DNA of 48,904 nt, taken from the NCBI GenBank assembly GCA_001598975.1, contig BBXU01000427.1:1-48904 (forward strand), in the 5' to 3' direction. Source of the DNA: Parachlorella kessleri (Eukaryota > Chlorophyta > Trebouxiophyceae > Chlorellales > Chlorellaceae). Below are positions 13,033 through 26,505 of this stretch, one piece after another. The position numbers were made by a program, and so were the translations under genes. Position 1 is the stretch's first letter. Each line of letters opens with the position of its first letter. The notes beneath the pieces are model-generated. The model did no database searches. It was not told the DNA's origin and saw only the letters and a program-made list of their open reading frames with translations.

Positions 13033-13551
13033 GGGTGGGCGGAGCAGTTAGGGGCCGTCAGCCCGGCAACTGAAACAGCTGTGCCCACCTGCCACCTCAA
13101 ACAAGCACCCCACAAAGGCAAGGCTATCAGTTCAGGGCACGCCTGGACCAACCTGTGCTGCTTTTGCTGCCGTCAGTGCAGCTGCCTGGGAACTGAAGGC
13201 AGCCTTGGGCAACACTTGCTGCCATCCAGGCTGCTTGCTCAGTTGCCGTGCTACGCCAAGCGCCACGCCCCGCAGCATGATCAGACCCCTACGCTCAACC
13301 TAAGATGCGTTTGTCAAACTCTGAGCGATAGGGGGCCTCCCAGCTGAGTCGCAGCTAGTCCATCTCAGATGACGATCCTAGGCTTCTTGAGGGCTTCAGC
13401 CAGTGCCAGCCGTAATCTATTGACATTAGCTGGGGCCTTGGAGCCTCTTGCATTCCTTTCTTGCTTGGGTGAGGGAGCAAGGTACGTCCAGTACTTCAGG
13501 TGCCCAACTGATGTAATCGCTGTGTAGCGAGGTCAACGAAGTGCTTCTTTC

Positions 13552-13559
13552 TATAAAAG
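13552..13559 (+). promoter_or_regulatory. Second TATA-like box in golgin upstream region
   Basis: TATAAAAG in the same 11-bp context as the one at 14026. If used, it gives a 5' UTR near 480 bp for golgin, or drives a separate short transcript. Confidence 0.3.
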
Positions 13560-14025
13560 AATTGCTGAATGAAGGCGTGATTGTCCTCGGCAGCCCTGCT
13601 GAGGCCCAAGCAAGCCGACATGCCAGACATGCCAGACCTGTCGGGGAAGGCAGAAGTGGCTAGACTGTGTTGTTTTCCAATTTCATGTTATGTCAAACTT
13701 TCCGGTTTGAACAGCTTGTTTGTCGGCTCAAGTTCTTGCAGTTGGGAGATATGAACCCGTTTTCCTCTTCTTTATCCTGCAGTTGTGTTATGAGCAGTTG
13801 ATAGTGCTAACAGTCGGGGAACGAACATGAAGTGGCTGCGTAAACTATTTGAAGCCTGGCAGTACAGCGGTCAAGTGCAGCCAGGACAACAAAATTTTCC
13901 TACTAGTTGTCAGCGACAAGATAGGCATTGAGACTCCTATGCAATACTCCTTCACCCAAAGGGGCACTTGATCATGTTTACAGCTTTTAGATGGCGGTTG
14001 AGTCTACAGCCCTACCCTTGCAGTC

Positions 14026-14033
14026 TATAAAAG
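14026..14033 (+). promoter_or_regulatory. TATA-like box upstream of golgin
   Basis: TATAAAAG ends 27 bp before the golgin ATG. A TATA box usually places initiation about 30 bp downstream, which would leave almost no 5' UTR. Confidence 0.4.
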
Positions 14034-14060
14034 AGACTTTCTCCGTACTTCACAGACACC

Positions 14061-17000
14061 ATGTGGAATAGGCTGAATAACGTGGCCAGCCAAGTAAAGG
14101 CTGTCGCCAAGAATGTAGCGCAGGAAGCGTTCGAGACAGTTGAGGAGCTGCGCAGCGTGCACCAGGTGGGTTCATAGTGCTCTTGCGTCCCGAAGAATTT
14201 TTACGACGAGCAGCTGAAACGGACCGACGAGAGGAACCAGACATGCTATCGTGGTATTGGCCACTCAGAGCAGCACTTCTTGCTGCCGTCTTGGACACAC
14301 AGGACGACTGGGGCAGGCGCGGCTCTGGGGGCCTTCCGGAGGCACAGAGCTTCCAAGAGCAGGCCGCCTTTGTGCCCACAGCCAACTACACCCACCCCAG
14401 CGCCAGTGGGCCCGAGCCTCCGCCTATGCTGCCGGTGCCTCCAGCTGGGGCGGCAGCACCAGCAGCAGGCCCAGCAGCGGCATCCAGTGTCCCAAGAGCA
14501 AGTGGGCCTGCAGCAGGGGATGTGTCGGCTCGGCTGCAGGCACTCAAAGCCAAGCTGCAGGCCGACAAAGCCAAGCTGGGCCGCACGGCCAGCACTGCGT
14601 CTGCGGGCGGCTCGCAGGCAGGCACGCCTTCGCTGTCAGCCCAGGCCAGCATGAGTGATGTGGCAGGCCAGGCAGCTGGCAGCAGCAGTGGGGTTGCAGG
14701 AGCACCATTGGCTGTAGCTGCTCCAGCAGCGGCGCCTGGTCCTGCCCCACCCTCCCTTGGGGCTGCCTATGCGCCTGCCCATGCCTCCCCACAGCAGCAG
14801 CACGCCACGCCCAGCTGGCTCCCAAAACCCACCCTGTTTCAGCCGCAACCACTGTCGCACGCGGCACAACAAACCCAAGCACCATCAGCAGGAGCGCAGG
14901 GCAGCCAGCCCTCATGGCTGGTCTACAGCGCAGCGCAGCAGCCTCAGCGGCCGGAGGCACCGGCGGCAGCAGCGTCGTTGTCCTCAGCCTCAGTGCCACC
15001 CTCTGGCCCATCCTCAACTGCCTCTTGGCCAGCCCCTCAGCCCGGCTGGGCCCCAGCCTCATCACTGAGGCCCACATCACCGCTGCCAGCCAGCGGCGCG
15101 GCCGACCGGGCCGCTGCAGCTGCCGCTGCCGCCCCGGCGCCACCGCTGATGGTGCCGGCCTTGCGGCCTCCCTCCGCAGACCAGGAGACGCAGGCAGCAG
15201 CGGAGCCCTTGAGGTCCAGCACGACATCACCTAGGAAATACACCTCTGCAGCATCCCAGCCCTGGCGCACTGGCAGCTCAGGGTCCACTCCTCGCGCCCC
15301 AACGCCCCAGCAGCCACCCTCGCCCGCAGCCTTCCAGCAGCAGCCACCGTTTCAAGACCAGGTGCAGCACCCGCAGGGGGCGCCTCACGTCCCTGCCCAG
15401 CTGGCTGAGGTGCCGCCGCCGCCCGCAGCCGCCCAGCTGGCTGCAGCCCAGCAAGCTCAGCATGCCCACTCGCAGCAGGTTGCAGCGCTGGAGCGGCAGT
15501 TGGCCGACCAGCGTGCCGCAGCGGCAGCGCTACAAGCAGAGCTTGACAGTGAGCGTGGGGAGCTGGCAGCAAGCCAGGATAAGCTGCGAGAGCTGGTGGC
15601 CGCGCGCGACGCGCAGCTGACTACGCTGCAGGAGGTGGGGGAGCAGCTGGCGCATTACAAGGAGGCGGAGGCACAGGTGCGGGATTGGGTGCCTGAGGGA
15701 GACTACGGAGGGGTTCATTGGTCTGTGAGCCTGCGTATGCCAGAGGAATGAACCAGTATTTGTCCTCAAAGGTTGCAGTGCGTCTGTTGTGTACGACCTC
15801 CGGGACAAGAGGCTGGGAGACACTTCATACCTACTTGCCTGGGTGCCTGTGGCAGTGGGCATCCCACGGTGCTGGCGTCCAGCCGGTGCATAGCTTTGGG
15901 TTGTGTGCAGCTGAAGGAGGAGCGGCGGTCCCACGAGCGCAGCAAGCAGCAGCTGCGCGTGCTGCAAGACCAGCAGCATGGCAATGAAGACAGGTCACAC
16001 CAACTGTGAGTGCTGAAGTCTGGGACAGTGCGTGCCTGGCCGTACTCTTGTGCTGGATGGTTTTCTTAGGGAGAGGAGCACTTGCGTCAGCCCATCAGGG
16101 CAGAAGAACGAGAGTCCAGCTATGGCTATGTTTTCTGAGCACCTCTACTTCCCGCGTGGCCACGTGACTTTTGAGTTGGTTCAATCAGTACAACAGGTAT
16201 AGAGGTCTTTGTCTGTTTCTATGTGATACATGTCAAGCAATCTTTGACTAGCTTTGCAGTCTTACAGGGGATCTGGCATGCCGGGTATGTAGGCACGAGG
16301 CCCTGATGGGGCTGCAGGGGCAGCTGGAGGAGGAGCGGGACAGGCACACAGCCACACGCGAGCAGCTCAAGGCCCTCCAGAAGGAGCAGCAGCGGCTGGC
16401 AGCAGGTTCACAGCAGGCGGAGCGTGCCCAGCAGCGGCTCCAACAGGAGGTTGAGGATCACGAGCGGACCCAGGAGCAGCTGAGAGCCTTGCAGGAGCAG
16501 CTGCGAGCGCTGCAGCGGGAGGCGGCGGCGGCAGGCGACGCAACGCAGCAGGCACAGCGGGCAGAGCAGGCCCTGGAAGCGGAGCGCCAGGAGCGGCAGC
16601 GCGCCCAGGAGCAGCTGGTTGCGTTGCAGCGGGATTATCAGACGCTAGAGACCGTGGCGCGGCAGGCGGAGGGGACGCAGCAGGTAATCAGGGCACTGAT
16701 AGGGATAAGATCTGGTCCCTTGTATTGTGAGGTGGTGTGTGTATTGGCTCTTGCAGCAGGCTCTTTATCGGACATGGCGCACCAAGCCTGCTCTATTGCT
16801 TGTTGTTGATGTGGGAGGAGTCCATATCAGTCAGGTTGTTATCCTTCCCTTACTCCAATCCAACGTCAACCAGCCTGGATGTACATCCTCGCTGGGCTTG
16901 GCTGGGGCCAGGACTGCAGGCCAGCACGTGTGATGTGGATGCGTCGCCTTTCCCACGCCGCGTCCTGCAGGTCCTGGAGCAGGAGCATCAGGCGCTTGCC

Positions 17001-20000
17001 CAGTCCCAGGAGCAGGTGCGAGCGCTCCAGCGGGAGCTTGCACAGGTGTCTGCTGCCGCCCAAGCAGCCGAGAGGTCGCAGAGCGCTCTCTTGCAGGCAA
17101 GGCAGCAGCACGAAGCCGCCGAGGAGAGGGCAGCTGAGCTTGAGGAGCGGCTAGCAGCCACGCAGGAGAGGTGCGGCAACTGGGAGCAGCTGGGCGGTGG
17201 TGCTTTTGGTTCCTGCCCGCTGGGCAAACGCCTGGGTTGGGGGGTTGTCACTTGTGGTGGTCTTTGAGGTGGTGGTGGGCAGTCCCTGGGTCTGCCTACC
17301 AGGGCTGGTTTCGTGGCGAGAAGGGGATTTGCCATGCAAGGCCACAGGCCTTGGGTGCTACGGGAGGCGCCACGCTCGTCTCCCTCCCCGCCTGCGTTTC
17401 CTCCCGTATGAAACCCCCTGCTATCCTGCCCTCCTGCAGGCTGGAGCAGGCCACCGTGGCGCAGCAGGCTGCCAGCTCAGACCTCGCCCAGCGTGACTCG
17501 GTGTGGCAGCAGGAGCTTATGCAGCAGCAAGCCTCCTACCAGGCTCTGCTGGAGGCTCACACCGCCCTCCAGCAGCAGCTGCAGCAGCAGCAACAGCAGC
17601 AGGGTGGCGCGGGCCAGGCAGCCGAGCTTTACCGGTTGGAAGCCGAGCTGCGGTCGGCTCGCGACGACCTCATCTCTGAGCGCGGGACGACGGCCGGCCT
17701 GCAAGAGGAGGTGGCTGCCCTGCATGCGCAGCTAGACGCAGCGCGCGCGGCGGCAGTGGTTGCCTCTACCGCCATGGACGCTACCGCTGACCTGGAAGCG
17801 GAACTGGGTGTGGTGAGGGCGGAATGCTTGCGCCTGCGGCTGGAGCTGGACAGGGTGCGGGCCGAGCAGCGCTCTGACGGGGAGGGTGGCGCTGGCGGGC
17901 TGCCGGCGGAGGCAGCGGCCGAGTACGAGGCCAGGTGCGGTGACGGCATCACAGGCATGGTCTTGGCTTGCTCGCCGTGTTCTGTTCTGATCCCACCTCC
18001 ATTATTGGGTTGTGCCGGCTTCTGTTGCTTGCGGTGGTACGTGTGATCATACAGGTTGTTGGTGTGTACACGGGCAGAGGGACTTTGTAGGTGTATCAGG
18101 ACTCAAGTGCTGGCAGGACACCTGGATTGGGCAGCGGTACTTTAGCGGGCGGCCAACCACAGCTGGCATGGGAACCAACAACAGTTGGTCGACGGCATGC
18201 GGGCCTGCCTTTAGTGAAGCTGTGCTATTTCCGTGTTGCGTGAAGGGTGGCGGAGCTGCAGTCTGCCTTGGAGGCTGCCAACGGGGAGAAAGTGGCCGCC
18301 AAGCAGCAGCTTTCGCGCCTGAAGCAGCAGATGCTCGCAGAGCAGGATGACGAGGAGGAGAAAATCAGGTGAATGCATGTAGGGTTAGGCCCCTTGGGGG
18401 TTTCTTGGTGGTCACTGCATGATACAGGCCGGCTGCATGCAGGATGTTAAGGCGGTGCCTGACGGCGTGTGCGAGGGTTCGACCAGACCTCCCGGCTCTG
18501 CGGTTTGTTGTTGTCCGCACAAGGAGATGGGGGAGATCGGCTGGTGGGGCAACTGGAAGCTCTGTGGCACTTATGCTGACTTGCCTGCTGCCAGCTGCCT
18601 GGTCGATGCTCGATCAGCATGTGAATTGTTGCACTGTCTGCCCAAGGCTGCATTTACATCCTGCCTGCCTGCCTGCCTGGCCGCAGGTGGCGGGTGGATG
18701 CCGAGGTCAAGCTTGCTCTGGAGCGTGCCCAGCGCAACATGGCAGCAGCAGGGGGCGCCAGCAGCGCGGAAGTGGCCCGTCTGCAGGTGAGTGCCAGGCT
18801 GCACCTGTACTTGTACTGGACTGTTGGCAGCTAGTGACGGGCGGCCTTTTTCGGCCAAGGCCAGACTTGTGAGGGGCGGTACTGGTAGTTGTGGCGTGCC
18901 CGACTGCCGCATGCTCTACTGCACACCTGCTGCACTCTTTGCCGCCTGGTGGGGCCGCTCCTGTCCCCACCGGTCCCTGCAACCCAACAGCCTGTGCGCG
19001 TGGGATTTTGATGTGTGCAGGATCAGCTGTCTGCGGCCCGGGCCCAGGTCGACTCGCTTCAAAGCGACCTGGCCAACTGGGAGGCCGCGGTGGCAGCCCG
19101 TGATGTGGAGCTCCAAAACCTGCAGCGGGCACTCGGTAAGGGGAGCAAGTGTGCGACCCTGGCTGGCGCTGGCAGCTCTCCGCCAGAGCAGTCTTGGGTT
19201 GGTAGCCCCAGGCAGGGTCTTGTACTTTCGGGACTTTGCAGGTGCAGTACTGATTCCTGCGCATCCAGCCTGCCTTGTTGCCTGCATGGGTATGCCGCCT
19301 GTCTACTGCTGTGGGTGGGTTCTGGAGGCCTGTACATGCCATCCTCCCTCCCTCCGGAGCACACCTGACACTCCCGTCATGCTCCCATTCCCGCCGCAGG
19401 CGAGCTGTCGTACGAAAGCGAAGCAGCAGAGCGGCTGCGTGGCGAGATGCGGGGCCTGCAGGCGGAGATGCACGCCCTGCGAAAGGAGCTGGACCACGCC
19501 AAGCTGAACGCCATGCAGCTGGAGCAGTCGCGGCAGCAGGCTGAGGGCGCCGCGGCGGCAGCGCAGGGGGAGCTGGCGGCGCTGCGTGAGGCTGACGCGC
19601 AGGTGCAGCAGGAGTGCTTCCGGCTGCAGCAGGCGCTGCTCGACAGCAGCCGCAAGGTGCAGGTGCGGCGCGGCAAAGGCTGTGAGCCACACAGGGCATG
19701 CATGGTGTGGTGCGGGTTTCCCTGCTGGCATTCTTGCTCTTCTGCGTGCGCGCTCTCACTCTCACACACCCTCCCTCTGCGCTTCCTCTCGAATGAATGA
19801 CTATCTTCCTGCGCTCCAGTCTGCCAGGGTCATTGCTGTACTGTCAGCAACTGTGTTGCGCTGTTCACGCCTGGTGTGCTGCGTGACGTGCAGGCCCTCA
19901 GCATGGACAGTGGCAGCATGATCGACCGGCGCATCGTGGTCAAGATGCTCGTCACCTACTTTGAGCGCCACCACTCTCAAGAAGTCCTGGACCTCATGAC

Positions 20001-20818
20001 CAAGTCAGTCTCTTGTTTGGTGTGCCTGTCTTTAAGCTCCTCTGCTGGGATGGTGTTGCAGGTGTTTGGGCTCAAGAGTTGGTGAGAGCTCATTGTGGGC
20101 CAAGCTGCAATATGCAGCTGTCTTGTCTTGTCCAGGCTGCATGCACCGAGTCAAGCGCAAGGTCATCTTTGCAAGCACGACGACTACAAATTTTCAGCCC
20201 AGCCAGCTGTGACCTGGCCTACGCACACAATTGCCTGTCTGGGAATGGCATGCATGCGCGAACCCTCCCTGCAACCTCACCTCCAACCCCCCTCCTCCCC
20301 ACCCCTGCAGGATGCTGGGTTTCAGTGATGAGGAGAAGCGGCTCATCACCGCCAGCCAGCGGCACCGGTCAGGGGCGGGTCCCAGCCTGGCCAGTGACGT
20401 GGCAGGCAGCGCCAACGGCAAGGCCTCTCTCGCCGACCAGTGGATAGACTTCCTGGTGGAGCAGGTGGCGCAGGGGGAGGGCGGCCCAGGCAGTGGCGTG
20501 CCGCCGCGTTCCCCGCAGCCCGGGGCACCTGGGTCAGAGGCAGGGGCAGGAGGGGCCCCTGCGGCTTCTGCCCCTGTGCGGCCGACGTTGCTGCAGCAGT
20601 ACCAGCCAGCGTTCCTAGAGGCTCAGCAGGCAGCTCAACAGCAGCAGCAGCAGTTTGGGGCGGGCTTGGCAGCGCAGTCTGTGCAGGCACCAATCCCCAC
20701 CTTTGCCACGCCTGCTGCCCCCTTGTTTTCAACTGGGGACGCAACAGCCCCAGCCCCTGCGTACTCTACATGGGCACCGGCTCCGTTCACTGCAGGAGGC
20801 TCCATGCTGCAGCTCTAA
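14061..20818 (+). CDS. Golgin, long coiled coil with C-terminal GRAB domain (GMAP-210/plant golgin candidate type)
   Basis: Twelve exons in phase: 14061-14165, 14303-15676, 15911-15993, 16293-16683, 16971-17170, 17440-17934, 18246-18368, 18687-18786, 19021-19135, 19400-19662, 19894-20003, 20311-20818, giving 1288 residues. The N-terminus (MWNRLNNVASQVKAVAKNVA) forms an amphipathic helix like those at golgin tips. Residues about 45-410 are Pro/Ala/Ser/Gln-rich and disordered. From about 411 to 1080 the sequence is nearly continuous heptad coil (RALQEQLRALQRE, QAERAQQRL and similar). Near residue 1095 the RRIVVKMLVTYFERHHSQEV / LDLMTKMLGFSDEEKRLI segment is a GRAB (GRIP-related ARF-binding) domain, which docks golgins on cis-Golgi membranes through Arf1-type GTPases. 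A Gln/Pro/Ala tail of about 145 residues follows. The role is vesicle tethering at the Golgi. The start follows a TATAAAAG only 28 bp upstream. Phase agreement of all joins supports the model; the acceptor of intron 1 is the least certain. Confidence 0.85.
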
Positions 20819-21043
20819 CCACATGGGATTGTACTGATTGAGCTAAACGCATGTTTGTCCAGTGGGACTCTCCCAAGAGTGTCAGCCAACACTGGTCCTG
20901 CGTCGGTTGTGTTTTTAGACACACACGGACGAGTTTATTGCTGGGTAGCACGGGAAGGACTTCTCTGGGAAGGACGGCTTCTCTGCACTTGATACTTGTT
21001 TACTTGAAGATGATAGCTTCCCACCTTGCCATTACTTGTGAAC

Positions 21044-21048
21044 TGTAA
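21044..21048 (+). terminator. Putative TGTAA polyadenylation signal of golgin
   Basis: TGTAA lies 226 bp after the golgin stop codon. Confidence 0.35.
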
Positions 21049-21231
21049 CAAAACTGAGGCATGAAAAGTGCTGCAGAATGGGCGGGAGTTGGTTCCAAAA
21101 GCACAGAACATATTCATAGGCAATCAATAAATTGCTCCAAGGGACACAAGACTGACGCTAGAAAGAGGCCTTCCTTATGCGCTTGCCCATAGAAATAGGG
21201 AATGGTGAAGGATGCAGCAGCAGCAAAAGAA

Positions 21232-21343
21232 GGGGAGAGAACTACTGGATCAGGACTGAGGCAAAACCCAAAGTACGTGTATCCCGTGCTGTCGGTACAG
21301 TCCACATCTTACTCTCCGTTTGCACTGCATGCCACCATTGACA
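21232..21343 (-). repeat. Dispersed repeat copy, near full length
   Basis: Read on the minus strand it begins GTCAATGGTGGCATGCAGTG and ends CCAGTAGTTCTCTCCCC, with GTAAGA...GACTGTACCGACAG and TTGCCTCAGTCCTG between. Confidence 0.7.
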
Positions 21344-22351
21344 CAAGAAGGGACCTAGAGAGCATGATGGGGTCAGGACAAGAAGCTACTTCTCCCAACA
21401 GGTTGGCTGGCTGCTGCCCATTGACTCAGGGATGCGGCACTGGCTCAGCGGGAACCAGCTTGCAAAGGCACTCCTCACCCAAAGCACATTCTGGGGCATG
21501 CTCGCAGCTCCACACCACCACCCACTAAGTAATCCGCTTATGAAGAAGCAGCAAGGCAAAGCATGAGCAAGTGTAGAACACATCCTAGGGAACCACATGA
21601 CCAGGCCTGGGTTCAAAGCGAAAGCAAAGGAGCAGGCCCCACGCTTTGTCAGCTGCTACTATACAGGGTTGGGACTGCTGTGTCAACTGCCAAGCCCTTA
21701 TGCTAGCCAGCTGACACACGTGTTACGTCTCCAAGTCCAAAGAAACATGTGAGATAGATTCTACCCACAGCAGGGACAGACACGCTTTTGACAAAGAGCT
21801 GTATTCCAGAAGGTGCTAGTTCAAAGTGAATAGCTTACGACAAAGTACTTGGCAGACCAGCCTTGCACCCACCACGCCCTTCTGAACCATACACTGTCGT
21901 CCCTAAGACAGCACCGCCATGGAAAGTACGCTCTTAGCACATGCCACAAGCCCCGCATCATTTTTAAGCGCCAGATGCAATCCACAGGCTGTGGGACGCC
22001 CCGGAGATACCACGCAACACAGAACACGCAGTACTTGTTCAAGAGGTTCGGCAACGCTGGTAAAGGAGTCTCTTGTGGTGGGAGGGGCGGGTTTCTTGCA
22101 ACCCCAAGCTCAAATCGCATCAGCAAGTGCGAGCCTTGCCGCTGCTAGCTTGACAAACTGGGCAGCACTGCCCTCCCGATGCATGTGACAGCCCACCCGC
22201 AGCAGGCCAAACCCCTCCCTTGTAAGGCCCATGGGGGGCCTCCAACAAAGGACTTGACACACCCCTGCTCCATTAAATCCATCACCCACCATACTCCCAC
22301 GCACAGGCACCGTGGCGCAGGACACCAGGCCTGCTTGGCCTGTCAGCCTGC

Positions 22352-25300
22352 TCAGGCCCTTCCCACCCGGTAGGGCTCAAACAGCTTCTCCATGGGGTCG
22401 GGGGCATCCCTCAGCAGCGTGGCTGCCCGGATGAACTCCTTGTGCAGCACGCTCTTGGTCTGCCGGTCCACGGTGCGGCCCAGGTCGTGGCTCAGCTCAA
22501 ACGGGTCCTCGATGCATACCTGGAGGGCGGAGGTGGCAGGCGGTGTTGGAGGGGACGCGGTGCCCGGTGGTGTGACTAACGCTGGGGTTGCATGTGGTGT
22601 GGGTTCTTGAGTAAACAGCCTTGTGGTGCCAACGAGTCGTATGGCCCGTAACACGTGCAGGTCCCTCCCCCCCTGTCAGCTGCTGGTCTGCGGTACCAGC
22701 AGCCCCAGGAGCCGCGGTCCTGTGTGCCACACTCACCAGGTGCCGCTCGTTGCCGATGCGCCGCGTCCAGTCCTTGTCCTCCTTGCGCAGGAAGCCGCCG
22801 GTGCGCACCGAGATCACGTCGGCCGAGTAGTCGTGGCGCCAGGCCCAGTACTCAAAGAAGGACCACACCAGCTGAGCCAGCGGCTCGGTGTTGTCGGAGC
22901 CAAAGTCACGCAACGAGTCCACCTGCGAGGGGCGTGTGATGGCGGACAATGTCATTTGGCAGTGGCCATGGCTGGCCACGAGGGCGGGTCACAAAGGGAG
23001 GGGACAGAGAGCCAGGGACGTGCATGGGAGTGTTGTGTGGCAGCATGGGGGTAGACGGGAGCACCAATGCAGATGCCAGGCTGCCATGACCCGCTTGCTA
23101 CCTGGAACATCGGTTACAAGGCTTGCCAGAGATAGGGGGAGGGTTCTAGGCGCTGGTGCACCATGCCGGCACTCAGAGGGGGCTGCTGCCTGACCAACTG
23201 GCTGTCCCCAGCCAGCACCTGGGGCCAAGTCCCTTGCCCCAGCCGGAAGCAGCAGCACAGCTGACCCGCAACTACACCCAGCTACCAAAGTGGCATGGTC
23301 CCTCCCACGCTCCCATTTGCACTGGCCTTCTCCTGCACGATATCACCCCCCTGTCCCCTGCGGAACCCCCCTGTGGTAACACCACGCACTGCAAGACGCC
23401 CCACCTGGTCAAAGAAGCGGCACTCCCACTGGCCCACCCCCCGGTGGAAGGTGGGCGGCATCTGCTGCAGGCTGGGCAGCACGGGCGGCGAGCGGGTCTG
23501 GAGCAGGTGGATGCACATGAGCACGTAGCAGTAGGAGGAGAGCGTGCCGCGGTACGAGTCGTTCACGGCGCGCTGCTTGGCCCAGTGCTTCACCACAGCC
23601 ACCTACAGCGGCCACAGCAGGGGGGGCAGCGCAGGGCGGGAATCTAGTCGGGGGTCCATCAGGGAAACAAGCAGCGGCAGCTGTGCCCCCCAGGATGCCG
23701 CACATAGCTCCAGCGTCCCCGGCAATCAACACAAAAGGTGACCAGCCAGCCAGTCAGTGCAAAGGCAGCTTGACGACTCAATAGGCACCTTCTTTCATCT
23801 AGGAGCATAACACTTTCACCTCATCAGCTCGAATTTCCCACTTTAGCGTCCCATCCAAGGGCCGCAAACCCGTCCCCCCTCCCTGGTTACAACTCCCACC
23901 GCCACTCACCAGCTGAGCCAGCCGTGGGTCCACCGCCGCATAGTCTGCCAGCAGCTTGGTGTTGATACACGCCAGTATGTTGTTGACCGTCACATCCACC
24001 TTGGTGCCCGTGTCCGGCACCACAAACTTGACCACGGGCACCCTCGCCTTGGGCAGGGGCAGCACCTCCTTCATGCCAGCCTCCCGCAGCACCTCGCCCA
24101 GCTCTGTGGCAACCTCGCCCTTGGCGCCCTGCAGCCAATAAGAGCTGCCACGGCTAGAACCAAGGGGTAGGAAGGTCACAGGCTGGATGGCTAGGCTGGG
24201 AGATCTGTATTACATCGGCGCGGCTGCAAGGCTGACTCGAGGCAGTGCAGTTGGTGAAATGGGGCCGGCAGGATAGTTGACGTCCGCACGCTCCAGCCCT
24301 GCTCTGGTGGCTAGAAGTTACCGCAGCTGTGCTTTATGCTGCCCCAAGGAGGTGCTGCCAAGCGGCAGCACCTGGGGTCTACGCTTGCGAACCAGGAACA
24401 CGCTGCAGGATTTCCGCAGGGAACCAAGCTCTTACAACCGACAGAAAACTCCACAGTAGGTTCCCAATAAGTTCCCTACAGCCCCAGGCTCCACCTCCTA
24501 GACACCCACCCCCTGACCTCCCCATCGTCTCCTCTGCCTCGCTGCTCCCCAGGCATCATCAACACCCGGCCGCCCATTTCAGTGGTATGCTGACTGACCT
24601 GGTCATCCGCAACGTCCTCCATCTCCAGGCAGACGTCCAGGTCGTTGTTGCTGCGCACACTGAGCCCGTTGGCCACCGACCCAAACAGGTGGACCCGCGC
24701 ATGCGGCCAGCGCTGCTGCAGCACCTCCCGCACGCGCTGGAACGCGGCGCGCTGACGCTCCTGCTCGTCTGCAGGGCAGGAGGCACGCCATGCGGCGGCA
24801 AGCGTTGTCAGAGGTCGCGTGCGTGTGCGCAGCTTTGAGGGGAGGGGAGAGGGTAGGGCAGACCAGCCCCAGCCGCCTGACCCTCGCACATCCCAAGTGT
24901 GTCATGTCTTCCTTCACCAGCCTGATTTAACCTCTGCTGCAAAACCATCCCTTAGGCCTCCTCTACGGGATGCCATTTAGCATCTCTCTCTACGGCGAGC
25001 CAAAGAGCACTTCACATGCCCTCTTCCTTCTTCCCAGTACCGCAGCTCAGCCTACCTGGCGTGGGTTTGAGCGTCTCCACCAGTGCCAGCAGCTTGGCCT
25101 CCAGCACAGCCAGGTCGCCTCGGGGCAGCCGCCCGGAGGGTGCACGGTCGCCAACCTCCACCCACCTAAAACACACGGAACGCCATGGGCTGGGTTAGGT
25201 ATAACCATGATCTGAAGCGCAGTAGCGACGCTCCAGCACCACCGCAAATACCAACCCCACTGTGCGTAACCCACACAGCTTCACAAGGGTCGGTGCACTG

Positions 25301-26473
25301 TTCCTTCTAGGGAAGGCGAGCCTGCTGTCACACCTGCTCCCACTGCTAGCGCCATGTTTGGGGGAGAAGTGGTTTGGGAAGCCCGGCGGCTGCTTGAGCT
25401 GCTGGTGCCGCATCACTTTGGGCGGCGCCGCAAACTGCCCAGGCCGTGCGCTGGCCACGCCGTTGACCTGCAGGCGGGCAGAAGAGATGGGCCGATCTCC
25501 AAAACAAACATTGCAACTGTCAGGCAGGTGACCAATCTGTACAGAGCTGTGGTGGAGAACTATACAGCCAATTGCAGACAGGCTTACTGTACCACACTGT
25601 CACTCCTGGCTCCACTGCGACAGCTCCAGGACGGCCTATGCCCGGTCCCTTTACCAAGGCCCCCGTCGGACAATCCCACCCACCTGCCCAGCAAGGAGCG
25701 GCGGCTTCAGCCTGTCATCCAGCGGCGGCGCAAAGCCCTGCAGCCCGGCTGGCGGCGCAAACTTGGGCGCATGGCCGCCCACAGCCGGTGGTGGGGGAGG
25801 GGGACCCGGCGGGGGCACCCGCAGCCCTGCCAAGCCTGGCAGCGGCCCTAATCCTCCTCCTGGCTGGCCAAAAGGCATCCCGAGGTCTGCTGGCAAGCTG
25901 CGGTGGCCTGGGCCTGGGAAGGGAGGAGCCTGCTGGTGGTGACCCTGGTGCTGGCGGCTGTCAACGCCCATGCCCAGGGCCCCAGGCTGGTACTGCCCAT
26001 GACTGTGCGGTGGCGGATATGCGGGGTGCTGCGGAGGGAAGGCACCCACCTGCTGCTGTTGGTACGGCTGCTGTGTGTGAGGCTGCAGATGCTGCTGGTG
26101 CTGCTGCCGGGCATGAAGTGCGAGGCCGGTGCTTGAAGGAGGGATGTGCTGATGCGGCGGCTGGTGGGGGTATTGGCCATTGTACTGCTGCTGGACAGGC
26201 ACGTGCAGGTGAGGGCCCGCTTGGCCAAACTGCTGATGCGGGTGTACATGCGGCTGCCCAAACTGCTGCTGGTGCTGGTGCTGCAGCGAATGTCGAGGGC
26301 TGACCAGAGGTGCAGACGACGCCCTGGAAGATGAGCCCACAGAGCCGGGTGCCAACGTGCCCCCAGAGTGTGGCCCCAGGGGTTGCTGTGGAGCCAGGGA
26401 ATGGGGGGCTGCATATGCATGCTGTTGAGCTTGCTGCTGCGCTGCGGGCAGCTCCTGTGGCCCGGTCAAACCC

Positions 26474-26505
<32 letters not shown>

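Larger units (their letters stand above)
13033..14060. promoter_or_regulatory. Shared 5' intergenic region, Tim21-like gene / golgin
   Basis: The region is 1028 bp. The first half is GC-rich; from about 13500 it turns AT-rich with T runs. Two identical 11-bp stretches, TCTATAAAAGA, lie at 13550-13560 and 14024-14034. No coding frame or RNA gene is evident. Confidence 0.5.
20819..22351. other. 3'-to-3' intergenic region, golgin / uridylyltransferase
   Basis: This 1533-bp stretch between two converging stops holds a TGTAA at 21044-21048 and one dispersed-repeat copy at 21232-21343. Short open frames show no family motif. The rest is unassigned. Confidence 0.5.

Noticed and set aside
14544..15230. 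Long minus-strand open frame inside golgin
   Set aside because: A shadow of the GC-rich Ala/Pro/Gln exon on the plus strand; its Arg/Trp-rich composition is typical of shadow frames.
18470..18500. GGGTTCGACC resembles a tRNA B box
   Set aside because: No matching stem or other tRNA arms; it lies in a golgin intron.
25572..26303. 243-codon open frame on the plus strand
   Set aside because: It is the opposite strand of the low-complexity first exon of the uridylyltransferase and has no family motif.
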